From Moraxella oculi (GTDB lineage Bacteria > Pseudomonadota > Gammaproteobacteria > Pseudomonadales > Moraxellaceae): DNA of 64,000 bases. The stretch lies in the NCBI RefSeq assembly GCF_023336735.1, contig NZ_JAMBAQ010000007.1:1-64000 (forward strand), written 5' to 3'. The translations under genes and the position numbers were made by a program. The notes below the pieces were generated by a model, which did no database searches, had not been told where the DNA came from, and saw only the letters and a program-made list of their open reading frames with translations. Position 1 is the stretch's first letter, and each line of letters starts with the position of its first letter. Of this stretch, positions 17,599 to 26,061 are shown one piece after another.

Positions 17599-18501
17599 AT
17601 GTTTCAAAAAAACGCATTAAATGATGTGCATGAGTTTGTCATACGACAGCTTGCGACAGATTTTCCGATGGTATTTAACCAAATAAATCTGCCAAAGCCT
17701 CTGGATCAAGCGGCATGCTATGCGATGGCCAATGGCGGAAAAAGAGTGCGACCGCTTTTGGTGTTGGCAAGCTTTTTGGCAACTGGGGGCAATGCTGATC
17801 GGCTTGATGATGTTCGTCGGGCCATGATGGCGATTGAGATGGTGCATTGCTACTCTTTGGTGCATGATGATCTGCCATGTATGGATGATGATGAGCTACG
17901 CCGTGGTAAACCAACTTGCCATTTGGTCTATGGTGAAGCGACAGCGATGTTGGTGGGAGATGTGTTGCAGTCCTTGGCGTTTGAGGTATTGGGCATTCAG
18001 CTAAGTGGAATGATCTTAATGAATGATGATGTTTTTGCCAAACTTGTCAAGATTTTATCAACAAATGCTAGGCGTATGGTTGCAGGTCAGCAGGCGGATC
18101 TTAATGGTGAGCAAAGACTGCTTAGTCAAGATGAATTGCAGTGCGTCCATAAAGACAAAACAGGGGCGTTGATAGAGGCGGCGGTATTGATGGGGGCGGT
18201 ATGTGCTCAAGCTGATGATGTGATGTGCCACCGCTTGGGTGAGTATGCCCGTCTGATTGGGCTGGCGTATCAAGTCCAAGATGATGTGCTGGATGTTGTG
18301 GCGGATACGGCGACGCTGGGTAAGATGGCTGGCAGCGATGAAAAATTGGATAAATCTACCTATGTTAAGCTTTTGGGGGTGAATGAGGCTCGTGCTTATG
18401 CTGATGAGCTGTTTGATTGGGCAAAAATTCAAGTGGCTGATTTGGGCGATGATAATTTGTTGCTACAGATGGTGCAATGGCTACAATATAGAGGATATTA
18501 G
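17599..18501 (+). CDS. ispA: Farnesyl diphosphate synthase
   Basis: A 300-residue trans-prenyltransferase of the IspA type, condensing IPP with DMAPP and GPP to farnesyl diphosphate. It has GGKRVRP near residue 40, the first Asp-rich motif LVHDDLPCMDDDELRRG near 85 and the second, QVQDDVLDVVADTATLGK, near 220, plus KTGALIEAAV. The GGGGT before ATG 17599 favours this start over ATG 17578, which would add seven residues. Upstream xseB and downstream dxs, often linked to ispA, are absent here. Confidence 0.92.
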   Translation: MFQKNALNDVHEFVIRQLATDFPMVFNQINLPKPLDQAACYAMANGGKRVRPLLVLASFLATGGNADRLDDVRRAMMAIEMVHCYSLVHDDLPCMDDDELRRGKPTCHLVYGEATAMLVGDVLQSLAFEVLGIQLSGMILMNDDVFAKLVKILSTNARRMVAGQQADLNGEQRLLSQDELQCVHKDKTGALIEAAVLMGAVCAQADDVMCHRLGEYARLIGLAYQVQDDVLDVVADTATLGKMAGSDEKLDKSTYVKLLGVNEARAYADELFDWAKIQVADLGDDNLLLQMVQWLQYRGY

Positions 18502-18666
18502 GCTGCTTGAGGTGAGATGGTGTGTTAAATTGTTGTGTGGTTATCTTTGTATTTTTTGTTATAAAATTTTACAGTTTGGTATAGACTTTATGTCAAATTT
18601 AGGTTAAATTACAAAACACTCCATCTGTTATGCAGCTCAATAAAAACTTTTAAAAAAGGATGATTT

Positions 18667-20301
18667 ATGAAATTGACACTCAACCCTTTGTTTGCAGGCT
18701 TGATGGCAGCAAGTTTTTTAATGACTGGCTGTGGCAGTGAAAAATCAGCATCATCGGGTGCTAATAGCACCATCTCTACCAATAAGATTGCTGATGTTGT
18801 CATTGTGAATGCTTCTGAACCAGCATCACTTGACCCACAAAAGGCATCTGATGCTCCTTCATTTGCCATTCAGCGTCAAATGTTTTTGGGTTTGACTGCT
18901 TCAGATGCTAATGGTAAGACCGTACCTAGCATGGCTACTGAATGGCAGAGTGTTGATGATACAGTCTGGACTTTCAAATTGCGTACTGATGTTAAGTGGT
19001 CAGATGGTACGCCTGTGACGGCACAAGATTTCGTCTATGCTTTGCAGCGCCTGACCGATCCTCAGACAGCAGCGCCTTATGGAGCTTATTTGGTGGATGC
19101 CAAAGTGGTGAATGCTCAAGCCATCAGCCAAGGTAAGGCTCAGCCTAATACTTTGGGTGTTAAGGCACTAGATGACCATACCTTACAGATCATTACGACA
19201 GAGCCGGTGCCATATCTGCCAGACTTGATGCTCTTGCCAGCAACCTTTGCTACGCCAAAGCAAGCCATTGAAAAGTATGGTAATAAATGGACAGATCCAG
19301 CCAATATTGTTGTTGATGGAGCATATAAACTTGATGACTGGAAAGTTAACAGTCACATCATTTTAAAGCGTAATGAAAGTTATTTTGATGATGCTAAAAC
19401 TAAGATTAACAGCGTGGCATTCCTACCCATGAGTGCCCAAGCTGCCATGTCTCGATATAAGGCTGGTGAGGTTGATTTTTCTGCTGCACCTTCCGAGATG
19501 TTCAAGGAACTAAAAGCGGAAATGCCTAATGAAGTGGTGGTTACGCCAATGCTATGCACCAGTTATCTTGAATACAATACCAAAAAAGCACCATTAGATG
19601 ATGTGCGAGTGCGTACCGCATTATCAATGTCATTAGACCGTGATTTGATTACTAAAGAGGTTTTGGGTCGTGGCGAGGAATCAAGTTATCAATTAACACC
19701 TTACTACACTCAAGGCATGACTAAGGTTGTACCAGACTGGGCAAAACTACCAATGGCTGAGCGTGCTAAGATGGCAAATGACTTATTGGCACAAGCAGGG
19801 TACAGTCAGCAAAAACCTGCCAAAATAGAGATTTTATACAGCACAAGTGAAGCTGGCAAACGATTAACTTCAGCAATCTTGTCATTGTACAAGCAGTATT
19901 TGCCAAATGCGAACATATCCATCATCAATCAAGAGTGGAAAATGTTCCTAGATACTCGTGATCAAGGTAATTTCCAAATGGCCGCTGCGGCATGGTGTGC
20001 AGACTATAATGAGCCTTCCACTTTCTTAAACATCATGCGTACTGGCAACAGTAATAACACCAGTTTTTATAGTAATCTTGAATATGATCGCCTGCTAGAT
20101 TCTACGCTATCTGCTGGTGCTACGAATGAAAGTCGTCAGCAAGCTTATGTTGAGGCTGAAAAGATATTACAAAAAGATGCTGCCATCATGCCCATGTACA
20201 CTTTGGTAAGTCCAAGCTTGATTAAGACACATCTTAAAGGCATCAATAAAGATGATCCGCTTAAGAACTGGCTTGTCAAAGATTGGGAAATTACTCAGTA
20301 A
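18667..20301 (+). CDS. Peptide ABC transporter substrate-binding lipoprotein, OppA-like
   Basis: A 544-residue family 5 solute-binding lipoprotein. The lipobox LMTGC sets the lipid Cys at residue 22. The mature protein carries the OppA landmarks VVIVNASEPASLDPQKASD, FKLRTDVKWSDGTPVTAQDFVYAL and LDRDLITKEVLG. Such proteins capture oligopeptides in the periplasm for an OppBCDF importer. No permease or ATPase genes are adjacent: it is followed by its own terminator and then trhP, so it must borrow a transporter encoded elsewhere. MppA-like murein peptide binding is another possibility. Confidence 0.88.
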   Translation: MKLTLNPLFAGLMAASFLMTGCGSEKSASSGANSTISTNKIADVVIVNASEPASLDPQKASDAPSFAIQRQMFLGLTASDANGKTVPSMATEWQSVDDTVWTFKLRTDVKWSDGTPVTAQDFVYALQRLTDPQTAAPYGAYLVDAKVVNAQAISQGKAQPNTLGVKALDDHTLQIITTEPVPYLPDLMLLPATFATPKQAIEKYGNKWTDPANIVVDGAYKLDDWKVNSHIILKRNESYFDDAKTKINSVAFLPMSAQAAMSRYKAGEVDFSAAPSEMFKELKAEMPNEVVVTPMLCTSYLEYNTKKAPLDDVRVRTALSMSLDRDLITKEVLGRGEESSYQLTPYYTQGMTKVVPDWAKLPMAERAKMANDLLAQAGYSQQKPAKIEILYSTSEAGKRLTSAILSLYKQYLPNANISIINQEWKMFLDTRDQGNFQMAAAAWCADYNEPSTFLNIMRTGNSNNTSFYSNLEYDRLLDSTLSAGATNESRQQAYVEAEKILQKDAAIMPMYTLVSPSLIKTHLKGINKDDPLKNWLVKDWEITQ

Positions 20302-20318
20302 TGCACTCTGATGACTTT

Positions 20319-20350
20319 AAAAACAGCTGTCTTATGATGGCTGTTTTTTT
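20319..20350 (+). terminator. Terminator after oppA-like gene
   Basis: AAAAACAGC (20319-20327) pairs with GCTGTTTTT (20340-20348), ending in a T8 run, 18 bp after the stop codon. Confidence 0.85.
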
Positions 20351-20447
20351 TACTATTTGGCATTTGGTCTTACAAATTTACCATGATTTTTATGCATAAA
20401 ATTTGTTATAATGAATGATTTTAACATAGCAAAATCTTATTCTTATT

Positions 20448-21902
20448 ATGACAAGCCAAATCAAAAAACCCGAACTTCTTTGCCCTGCTGGTACTTTTAA
20501 AAATATGCAATACGCTTTTGCCTATGGTGCAGATGCTGTGTATGCAGGGCAGGCACGCTATTCGTTGCGTGTTCGCAATAACGATTTTGATGAAGATAAT
20601 TTACGCAAGGGCATTGAGTACGCCCATTCACTTGGCAAGCAGTTTTATGTGGTGGTCAATATTCAGGCTCACAATGCCAAATTAAAAACTTTTATCGAAG
20701 ACATTCGCCCCATCATTGAGATGAATCCAGACGCCTTAATCATGTCGGACGCTGGCATGATTATGATGGTGCGAGAGCATTTTCCGCATCAACCAATCCA
20801 TCTGTCAGTACAAGCCAATGCAGTAAACTGGGCAACGGTAAAGTTTTGGAAACAAATGGGCGTAAGCCGTGTGATTGTCAGTCGTGAGCTGTCTTTAAAA
20901 GAAATTGAGCAAATCATTATCGAAGTCCCTGATATGGAAATTGAAGTTTTTGTACATGGGGCGTTGTGCATGGCGTATTCTGGGCGTTGCTTATTGTCAG
21001 GCTATATCAACAAACGAGATGCCAATCAGGGTACTTGTACCAATGCTTGTCGGTGGAGCTATAACACTTATAAAGCAGTGGAGAATGAAACAGGCGATAT
21101 TGTGCCAGTACTACAAAATGATAAGACAAGCACCAATGCCGAGCTTTTTATTCCTAATCCTAATGAAAACAGCATTGCCAATGTCAATTTAAATGATGGC
21201 TTTAATTTGAATGGCGATAAAATCATGGGTGATGAGTATGTGGAAAAGCCATCTGATGAAGTGGTGTTGCTAGAGGAGCAAGGTCGCAAAGGCGAATTGA
21301 TGGCGATGTATGAAGACGAGCACGGCACTTATATTATGAATTCCAAAGACTTGCGTGCGGTGGAGTTGGTTCCAGAATTGACACAAATGGGCGTGCATTC
21401 ACTCAAAATAGAAGGGCGTACCAAATCGCATTATTATGTGGCACGCACTGCCCAAGTCTATCGCCGTGCCATTGATGATGCGGTTGCTGGAAAACCGTTT
21501 GATACAAGCTTAATTACTGCTCTTAATGGTCTTGCCAATCGTGGTTATACCGAAGGCTTTTTAAGACGGCATGTGCATTCTGATTATCAAAACTATGAAT
21601 ACGGTTCATCAAAAACAGACAGTCAGCAATTTGTGGCAGAAGTGTCTGATATCGTCGATGATAAATTAACCTTGACCGTCAAAAATAAATTAAGTGTCGG
21701 TGATGAAATTGAGATCATGACACCGCAAGGTAACATCGTGTATCAATTAGACAAGCTTTGGGATAAAAAAGGCAATGCCATAGAATCTGCTTTGGGTTCT
21801 GGTTGGGTTTGTCAAATCATCAATCCATTTAAAGAAATGGACAAAGAAATCTTAAAATTTGCATTGGTCATGAAAAAAGTGGACGAGCCGATTTTTAGTT
21901 GA
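20448..21902 (+). CDS. trhP: tRNA 5-hydroxyuridine synthesis protein (peptidase U32 family)
   Basis: A 484-residue U32-family protein nearly colinear with E. coli YegQ/TrhP. It has LLCPAGTFKNMQYAFAYGAD at the N-terminus, the HLSVQANAVNWATVKFW block, the family Cys-rich signature VHGALCMAYSGRCLLSGY then GTCTNACRW, and EGRTKSHYYVARTAQVYR. TrhP acts in prephenate-dependent formation of 5-hydroxyuridine at U34 of tRNAs. An Asn-rich insert follows the Cys cluster (about residues 210-265). The ferredoxin gene yfhL, linked to the same pathway, lies 3.7 kb downstream; the restriction-modification genes in between start 24 bp after this stop. Confidence 0.93.
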   Translation: MTSQIKKPELLCPAGTFKNMQYAFAYGADAVYAGQARYSLRVRNNDFDEDNLRKGIEYAHSLGKQFYVVVNIQAHNAKLKTFIEDIRPIIEMNPDALIMSDAGMIMMVREHFPHQPIHLSVQANAVNWATVKFWKQMGVSRVIVSRELSLKEIEQIIIEVPDMEIEVFVHGALCMAYSGRCLLSGYINKRDANQGTCTNACRWSYNTYKAVENETGDIVPVLQNDKTSTNAELFIPNPNENSIANVNLNDGFNLNGDKIMGDEYVEKPSDEVVLLEEQGRKGELMAMYEDEHGTYIMNSKDLRAVELVPELTQMGVHSLKIEGRTKSHYYVARTAQVYRRAIDDAVAGKPFDTSLITALNGLANRGYTEGFLRRHVHSDYQNYEYGSSKTDSQQFVAEVSDIVDDKLTLTVKNKLSVGDEIEIMTPQGNIVYQLDKLWDKKGNAIESALGSGWVCQIINPFKEMDKEILKFALVMKKVDEPIFS

Positions 21903-21926
21903 TAAAAGTACAGTTGGAAAAATAAA

Positions 21927-22886
21927 ATGAACTTAACTTTTATGGACTTTTGTTCTGGTATTGGTGCAGGTCGCTTGGGGCTTGAACAAGCAGGTATGCA
22001 ATGCGTGGCACACAGCGAGATTGACTCCAATGCCGACTTCACTTATCAATTATTTTTTGATGACAAAAGCAATTTAGGCGATTTGACTTTATTAAATCCC
22101 AATGATCTGCCTAATTTTGATGTGATGCTGGCAGGATTTCCCTGCCAGACTTTCTCTATTGCGGGCAAAAGAGCAGGACTCAATGACGATAGGGGGCAGA
22201 TTATTTATTATCTGACCGATATTTTAAAACAAAAAAACACCCCCTATTTTATTTTAGAAAATGTCAAAGGCTTAATCAATCATAATAAAGGCGAAACTCT
22301 GCAATCTATTCTTAAATTATTGTCTGATACAGGCTATAAAACTTATTATCAAGTTTTGGACAGTCAGTATTATGGCGTACCCCAAATGAGACAAAGAGTT
22401 TATTTTGTTGGGATTAGAAACGATATTCATCACAAACCTTTTGAATTTCCAGAGCCGATCCACTCAAAGCCCATAGAATACTATCTAAGTGATGATAGGG
22501 ATTATCATTTTGATAAAAATAATCCCACTTTTGTCAAATATCTGCTTAATAAATATAATCACAATCAATACAATATTGATGAAATCATTCAAACAGATTA
22601 TCAAATGATTGATTGGCGACAATCTGATTTTCGTCTTTATGATAAAAAATGCCCCACTTTGCGTACAGGTCGGCACGGTATTTTGTACACCAAAAATGGT
22701 AAATTGCGTAAATTAAGTGGATATGAAGCCTTGTTATTGCAAGGATTTCCAAAACAGATTGCCAATCAAGTCATTCACCATAAATTGCCTGACAGTAAAA
22801 TCTTATCGCAAGCAGGCAATGCAATGACTGTAACAGTGATTGAGCAACTAGGCAAACAACTGTTAAAATCTTTGGGCGAGTATTAA
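21927..22886 (+). CDS. DNA (cytosine-5) methyltransferase, type II R-M
   Basis: A 319-residue C5 methyltransferase with all core motifs. These are I (FMDFCSGIGAGRLGLE, 5-20), IV (AGFPCQTFS, catalytic Cys73), VI (ENVKGL, 111-116), VIII (QMRQRVYFVG, 153-162), IX/TRD boundary (RTGRHGILY) and X (QAGNAMTV). The target-recognition region between VIII and IX is short (about 85 residues), so a simple unmodified recognition site is expected, but the site cannot be read from sequence. The gene starts 24 bp after trhP with no obvious own promoter, and the endonuclease gene begins one base after its stop. Base composition is visibly more AT-rich than the flanking genes, consistent with acquisition by transfer. 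Confidence 0.93.
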   Translation: MNLTFMDFCSGIGAGRLGLEQAGMQCVAHSEIDSNADFTYQLFFDDKSNLGDLTLLNPNDLPNFDVMLAGFPCQTFSIAGKRAGLNDDRGQIIYYLTDILKQKNTPYFILENVKGLINHNKGETLQSILKLLSDTGYKTYYQVLDSQYYGVPQMRQRVYFVGIRNDIHHKPFEFPEPIHSKPIEYYLSDDRDYHFDKNNPTFVKYLLNKYNHNQYNIDEIIQTDYQMIDWRQSDFRLYDKKCPTLRTGRHGILYTKNGKLRKLSGYEALLLQGFPKQIANQVIHHKLPDSKILSQAGNAMTVTVIEQLGKQLLKSLGEY

Positions 22887-22887
22887 A

Positions 22888-23628
22888 ATGACAAACAAAC
22901 AAGACTTGGTTGAATTAGGTTCGCAAACTGCAAAAAATGGTTTTAAAAATGAACAAGATATTTGCAAGCGTTTTTGTGATTGGCAAAATGATGAAGTTTC
23001 TCAAAGCTGGCTTGTGATAATGGGTTATGAGTTAAGCCAAATAAAAAGTGTAAAAGCAGTTGTATTGCACGGCTACAAAGCAGATATTAATGTACAGGTT
23101 TTTGTATTTTATAAACAAAGTGTGGATATTAAAAATATCCAAGTAAAACTTGTGAGTAATAAAAAAGGCTTTAATCAAGTTGATAAACGCTGGGTAAAAA
23201 CTTATCAACAACTGTGGCAATTTGATGATAAAATTTGTGAGCTTTTGCAGTATTTTACAGGCGAGTTAAATAAAGACAATAAAAAACGCTTGTTTATTTC
23301 TGATTTTAGTGAAGATGAACAAAAATTGTTATTAAAATGGTTTAGGGACAATAAAATTTTGGTATTGACTGATATTTTGCGTGGGCGTGGAGAATTTAGT
23401 GCCGAATGGGTGTTGGTTGCTCAAAAATTAACCACAAATGCTCGTTGGGTTTTAAAAAATATCAATGATGTTTTGGGGTATTATGGCAATGGCGATGTAA
23501 TAATTTCACCAAAAGGCTCATTAAAAATTGGGCGAGTTACAATGCAACGCAAAGGCGGCGATAATGGACGACCAACAGCCAATATGCTTCAATTTAAAAT
23601 TGATCCTACCCAATTATTTGATATATGA
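22888..23628 (+). CDS. Putative type II restriction endonuclease
   Basis: A 246-residue protein identified mainly by position directly behind the C5 methyltransferase (1-bp gap). A plausible PD-(D/E)xK core is present: a helix with Glu22 (FKNEQD), then HGYKADINV with Asp66, and IQVKLV giving Gln85-x-Lys87, i.e. D-x18-QxK with Gln in place of the usual Glu. The middle region is Lys-rich and the C-terminus reads GRVTMQRKGGDNGRPTANMLQFKIDP. I do not recognise the exact family or recognition site. It should cut the sequence protected by the adjacent methyltransferase. The AT-rich composition matches its neighbours. The 3' end overlaps the TPR gene by 4 bp. Confidence 0.75.
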   Translation: MTNKQDLVELGSQTAKNGFKNEQDICKRFCDWQNDEVSQSWLVIMGYELSQIKSVKAVVLHGYKADINVQVFVFYKQSVDIKNIQVKLVSNKKGFNQVDKRWVKTYQQLWQFDDKICELLQYFTGELNKDNKKRLFISDFSEDEQKLLLKWFRDNKILVLTDILRGRGEFSAEWVLVAQKLTTNARWVLKNINDVLGYYGNGDVIISPKGSLKIGRVTMQRKGGDNGRPTANMLQFKIDPTQLFDI

Positions 23629-24740
23629 ATAAAATGCAAAATTCACAAATACAAAATTTGTTAGCCCTAGCACAACAAAACCCAAACGATGACAAATTGT
23701 TATCGCAAATTGCCTTTGCTTATTTGACCACGCCTTATATCAAAAGCGATGAATTGACTTATTTTAAAAAGGCGTATGAAGTCAATCCAAGCATCAAAAA
23801 CACCCACAATTATGCGTTTTGGGCATACTATGAATATGGGGAAGATGAATTAGCTTTAAAGCTATTTGAAGAATTGATGACAAAAAACCCAAGCTCATTT
23901 TATCCTTATATGGCGTATGCCCATTTTTTACTTACGCCATTAGATTATAGCGATAATGCCAATATTGACGCTGTTCAGCATAATTTGGATTTAGAGATTG
24001 AATTGTACCAAAAAGCCATCACCTTATTTGATAATTCACCACAAAATTATCAAAATAACCATTTATATGAATTGGCATATGTTTATAATAATTTAGCCAA
24101 TATTTATGCCATTAACCAAAATTTTATAGAAGCTGATAAATATTATAATCAAGCAATTCATTTATTTTCCACGATTGTTAATGACAATCAAACCGATTTA
24201 GATTGTGAGACACTTAAAGAATATCTTTATTTTACAGCTTTAAATAAAGTAAGATTAAAAATATTGGCAAATGATATGATGACTGCCAAAATATTTTTGG
24301 AATTAGCTAAGCATAATGAATGTGCAAGCAATGCCGATATTGCGCATATCTATGCACTCATGGGCGACTATCAGGCTTGTTATCATGAAATTCAATATGA
24401 AGATATTCATTTAAGTTTTGATTGGGTTTGCTATGCGATTTTTAAAATAAATCCGATTGAATATAAAAATAAAGTTGCCAAAGAAATCAAAGAAATACAA
24501 ATTTGCCTAAATGAATACAGAGCAAATCTGGCAGATTGCCAAGAACCACCTGAACAAGAAGACCTTAAAAGCTGGATAACGGATTGTGAAACAGAATTAG
24601 CTGATTTAAAAAATAAACAAAATACACCGCCCACCCCAAAATTATCTGCCAAAGAACAATGTTTGGTGGATTTGCATTATTTTTACAAATGCTGGCTATT
24701 TGGCTGTGAGCGTTGTGGTAATTTGGCAGACGATGATTGA
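23625..24740 (+). CDS. TPR-repeat protein coupled to the R-M genes
   Basis: A 371-residue soluble protein, mostly helical. TPR-like repeats are visible at about 10-130 (AFAYLTTPYIKSDELTYFKKAYEVNP; WAYYEYGEDELALKLF) and 150-200 (ELAYVYNNLANIYAINQNFIEADKYYNQAI), followed by a Cys-containing C-terminus (LFGCERCGNL). It starts at ATG 23625, overlapping the endonuclease stop (ATGA), or at ATG 23634, so it is translationally coupled to the R-M pair. No catalytic motif is visible. Composition is as AT-rich as the R-M genes, suggesting all three moved together. Function unknown: a regulator, an R-M partner or a passenger are all possible. Confidence 0.7.
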   Translation: MNKMQNSQIQNLLALAQQNPNDDKLLSQIAFAYLTTPYIKSDELTYFKKAYEVNPSIKNTHNYAFWAYYEYGEDELALKLFEELMTKNPSSFYPYMAYAHFLLTPLDYSDNANIDAVQHNLDLEIELYQKAITLFDNSPQNYQNNHLYELAYVYNNLANIYAINQNFIEADKYYNQAIHLFSTIVNDNQTDLDCETLKEYLYFTALNKVRLKILANDMMTAKIFLELAKHNECASNADIAHIYALMGDYQACYHEIQYEDIHLSFDWVCYAIFKINPIEYKNKVAKEIKEIQICLNEYRANLADCQEPPEQEDLKSWITDCETELADLKNKQNTPPTPKLSAKEQCLVDLHYFYKCWLFGCERCGNLADDD

Positions 24741-24776
24741 GTGTGTTATAATCAAAAAAATTGTTCAGAACCATTT

Positions 24777-25187
24777 ATGAAAAAAATCATCTTTTTTGTG
24801 CTTGCCACGCTTTGTTATCTAAGTTCGTTGGCGGCAAACTCCGTTTTTGCACATGGCAATATACCAATCCAAGCTACCGCATCAGGGCTTGACCATACTG
24901 TTTTAAAGGAGGGTCATGGTCAAAAGCCAACCATTCATGACGAAGTGGAAATTCGTTTTACTTCCTATAATTCTAAAGGTGAGATCGTAGATGGTACGCT
25001 TAATCAGGTGCCAGTCATACTGCCAATCAGTGAGATGTTCGCAGGGTTACAAGAAAGTTTGCTATTAATGACTGTTGGTTCGTTTTATGAATTTGACATT
25101 CCTATGCACTTGGGCTATCAAGAAGAGGGTAAGCGTGATAAGCAGGCCATCAAATATCGCATTGAGCTTTTGCGCATCATTCCTTGA
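24777..25187 (+). CDS. FKBP-type peptidyl-prolyl isomerase, exported
   Basis: A 136-residue protein with a Sec signal peptide (MKKIIFFVLATLCYLSSLA, cleavage near VFA-HG at about 26) and one FKBP domain: LDHTVLKEGHGQKP, DEVEIRFTSYNSKGEIVDGT, a short FAGLQESLLLMTVGS segment and IPMHLGY...YRIELLRIIP. The FDSS-type loop of active FKBPs is not conserved, so isomerase activity is uncertain. The frame extends to 24741, but ATG 24777 gives the signal peptide. It lies 37 bp after the TPR gene; composition returns to the chromosomal norm here. Confidence 0.8.
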   Translation: MKKIIFFVLATLCYLSSLAANSVFAHGNIPIQATASGLDHTVLKEGHGQKPTIHDEVEIRFTSYNSKGEIVDGTLNQVPVILPISEMFAGLQESLLLMTVGSFYEFDIPMHLGYQEEGKRDKQAIKYRIELLRIIP

Positions 25188-25236
25188 TGCCAAACACAAG
25201 TATTAATCATCTCTAAATTTTAAAAGGGGAAATGTC

Positions 25237-25862
<626 letters not shown>

Positions 25863-25944
25863 TCTGAATGATGGAGAGTCCATGAAAATGGGCTTTTTTT
25901 TCGTGTCATGGTTTTATGGTAGCATAAATAATAATAATTTTTGT

Positions 25945-25972
25945 TTGCAAATTGATTTATCTTTGGTATAAT
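25945..25972 (+). promoter_or_regulatory. Promoter of the TonB-dependent receptor gene
   Basis: TTGCAA (25945-25950), a 16-bp spacer and TATAAT (25967-25972) form a good sigma-70 promoter, giving a leader of about 83 nt. An ATAATAATAATT stretch lies just upstream of the -35 and could be a weak Fur site, but it is too AT-rich to be convincing. Confidence 0.7.
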
Positions 25973-25994
25973 TGTTGTTGAGTTCTTACCAATT

Positions 25995-26029
25995 GCTAAG
26001 ATTTTATTAAAATCTAAAAGAATCTTAGC
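25995..26029 (+). promoter_or_regulatory. Leader RNA with two alternative hairpins
   Basis: The transcript leader contains GCTAAGATT (25995-26003) complementary to AATCTTAGC (26021-26029), and AGATTTT (25999-26005) complementary to AAAATCT (26009-26015). The two hairpins share bases 25999-26003 and cannot form together. The segment ends about 20 nt before the ribosome-binding site AGAGGT. A translational or attenuation switch is possible; a DNA operator is the alternative. Confidence 0.5.
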
Positions 26030-26061
26030 CAATCGTTAATCATAAACATCAGAGGTAATGT

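Noticed and set aside
25924-25942. Fur box upstream of the TonB-dependent receptor
   Set aside because: Only an AT-rich run of ATAAT repeats; no recognisable 19-bp palindrome. Iron control is plausible but cannot be claimed from this.
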